Below are positions 6,267 through 6,638 of a stretch of 6,638 bases of DNA, piece by piece. Origin of the DNA: an uncultured beta proteobacterium. GTDB lineage: Bacteria; Pseudomonadota; Gammaproteobacteria; Burkholderiales; Burkholderiaceae_C. Location: positions 1 to 6,638 of the forward strand of contig CAIOLZ010000209.1 of the NCBI GenBank assembly GCA_903859265.1. Reading direction: 5' to 3'. The translations under genes were made by a program, and so were the position numbers. The notes under the pieces were generated by a model, which was not told the origin of the DNA, ran no database searches, and was given only the letters and a program-made list of their open reading frames with translations. Within the stretch, counting starts at the first letter, position 1; the number at the start of each line of letters is the position of its first letter.

Positions 6267-6638
6267 CTATTTCTTGGCCGATGTGACGCTGGCTGCTGCG
6301 GCGGGAACGCTCGCAACACCAGACGCAGCGCTTGCCGGGGCAGATGGCTTTTCAGCTTCACTGGATCGCACCAGCTTGACACGGATCACGAAATTGGCCA
6401 CCCGCTTTTGCTCACGGGGGGATATCGCCAAACTACCAGAAACAATTTCCACCAACTCAGGTTTTGCAAACCAAGGCGTGTTGTTGGAAAGATTGCGAAG
6501 CAATTCGGACACCCGCTCGTTGGACTGCGCCGTGCCGGTGAGCGTCACGGACTGGTCAAGCTGCACCATCTTGGACAGGAACACACCATCGGGCAGTTGT
6601 TTAACCAACTCTGTCAGCAAATGAACCGGCAAGTTGCG
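6267..6638 (-). CDS. pilN: type IV pilus inner-membrane protein PilN, 5' end cut off by window edge
   Basis: PilN pairs with PilO; its N-terminal cytoplasmic peptide binds PilM in the pilus alignment complex. Only the last 123 residues are present. The frame runs out of the right edge, so the start, the PilM-binding peptide and the membrane span are missing. The visible part starts RNLPVHLLTELVKQLPDGV, a typical PilN periplasmic segment, then shows the ferredoxin-like fold (VTLTGTAQSNERVSELLRNL; later ANFVIRVKLV). The last 30 or so residues are an Ala/Ser/Pro/Val-rich, probably disordered tail ending SAKK. The TTG at 6630-6632 encodes an internal leucine of the conserved NLPVHLL segment, not a start. 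The gene ends with TAG 11 bp before pilO. Identity rests on both sequence and position. Confidence 0.94.
   Translation of the reverse strand, partial: RNLPVHLLTELVKQLPDGVFLSKMVQLDQSVTLTGTAQSNERVSELLRNLSNNTPWFAKPELVEIVSGSLAISPREQKRVANFVIRVKLVRSSEAEKPSAPASAASGVASVPAAAASVTSAKK

Overview
The window is a stretch of bacterial chromosome with every convincing gene on the minus strand. In transcription order (right to left) they are pilN (5' part cut off by the right edge), pilO, pilP, pilQ, aroK, a 14-TM-type MFS exporter gene, and aroB (3' part cut off by the left edge). The pilMNOPQ-aroK-aroB order is a classic proteobacterial arrangement. The protein flavour (two-AMIN-domain PilQ with Ser/Thr/Gly-rich loops, PilN and PilO of beta-proteobacterial type, AroK with VGLPGSGKTT, AroB) points to Betaproteobacteria, order Burkholderiales, and probably a Comamonadaceae-like lineage. 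The genus is an inference; nothing here fixes it.

Right part (2937-6638): type IV pilus alignment and secretin genes. PilN and PilO are inner-membrane proteins that pair through their periplasmic parts. PilP is a lipoprotein that links them to PilQ, the outer-membrane secretin through which the pilus fibre passes. The genes are tightly packed: pilN-pilO are 11 bp apart, while pilO-pilP and pilP-pilQ overlap as ATGA. This suggests one transcript with translational coupling.

Middle (2360-2902): aroK, shikimate kinase, with a non-ATG start 34 bp after pilQ. Left part (1-2286): an HsrA/MdtD/EmrB-type drug-efflux-like MFS protein sits between aroK and aroB, then aroB (3-dehydroquinate synthase) starts 52 bp after it. 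AroB (second step of the shikimate pathway) and AroK (fifth step) lead to chorismate; the exporter has no obvious biochemical tie to either.

The window is gene-dense, with no gene-free stretch longer than about 75 bp. I see no tRNA, rRNA, CRISPR array, insertion sequence, attachment site, riboswitch or convincing intrinsic terminator. I do not see a novel system. Points worth a second look are the exporter inserted between aroK and aroB, a 31-codon ORF bridging aroK and the exporter, the non-ATG start of aroK, and competing hairpins over the pilQ ribosome binding site.
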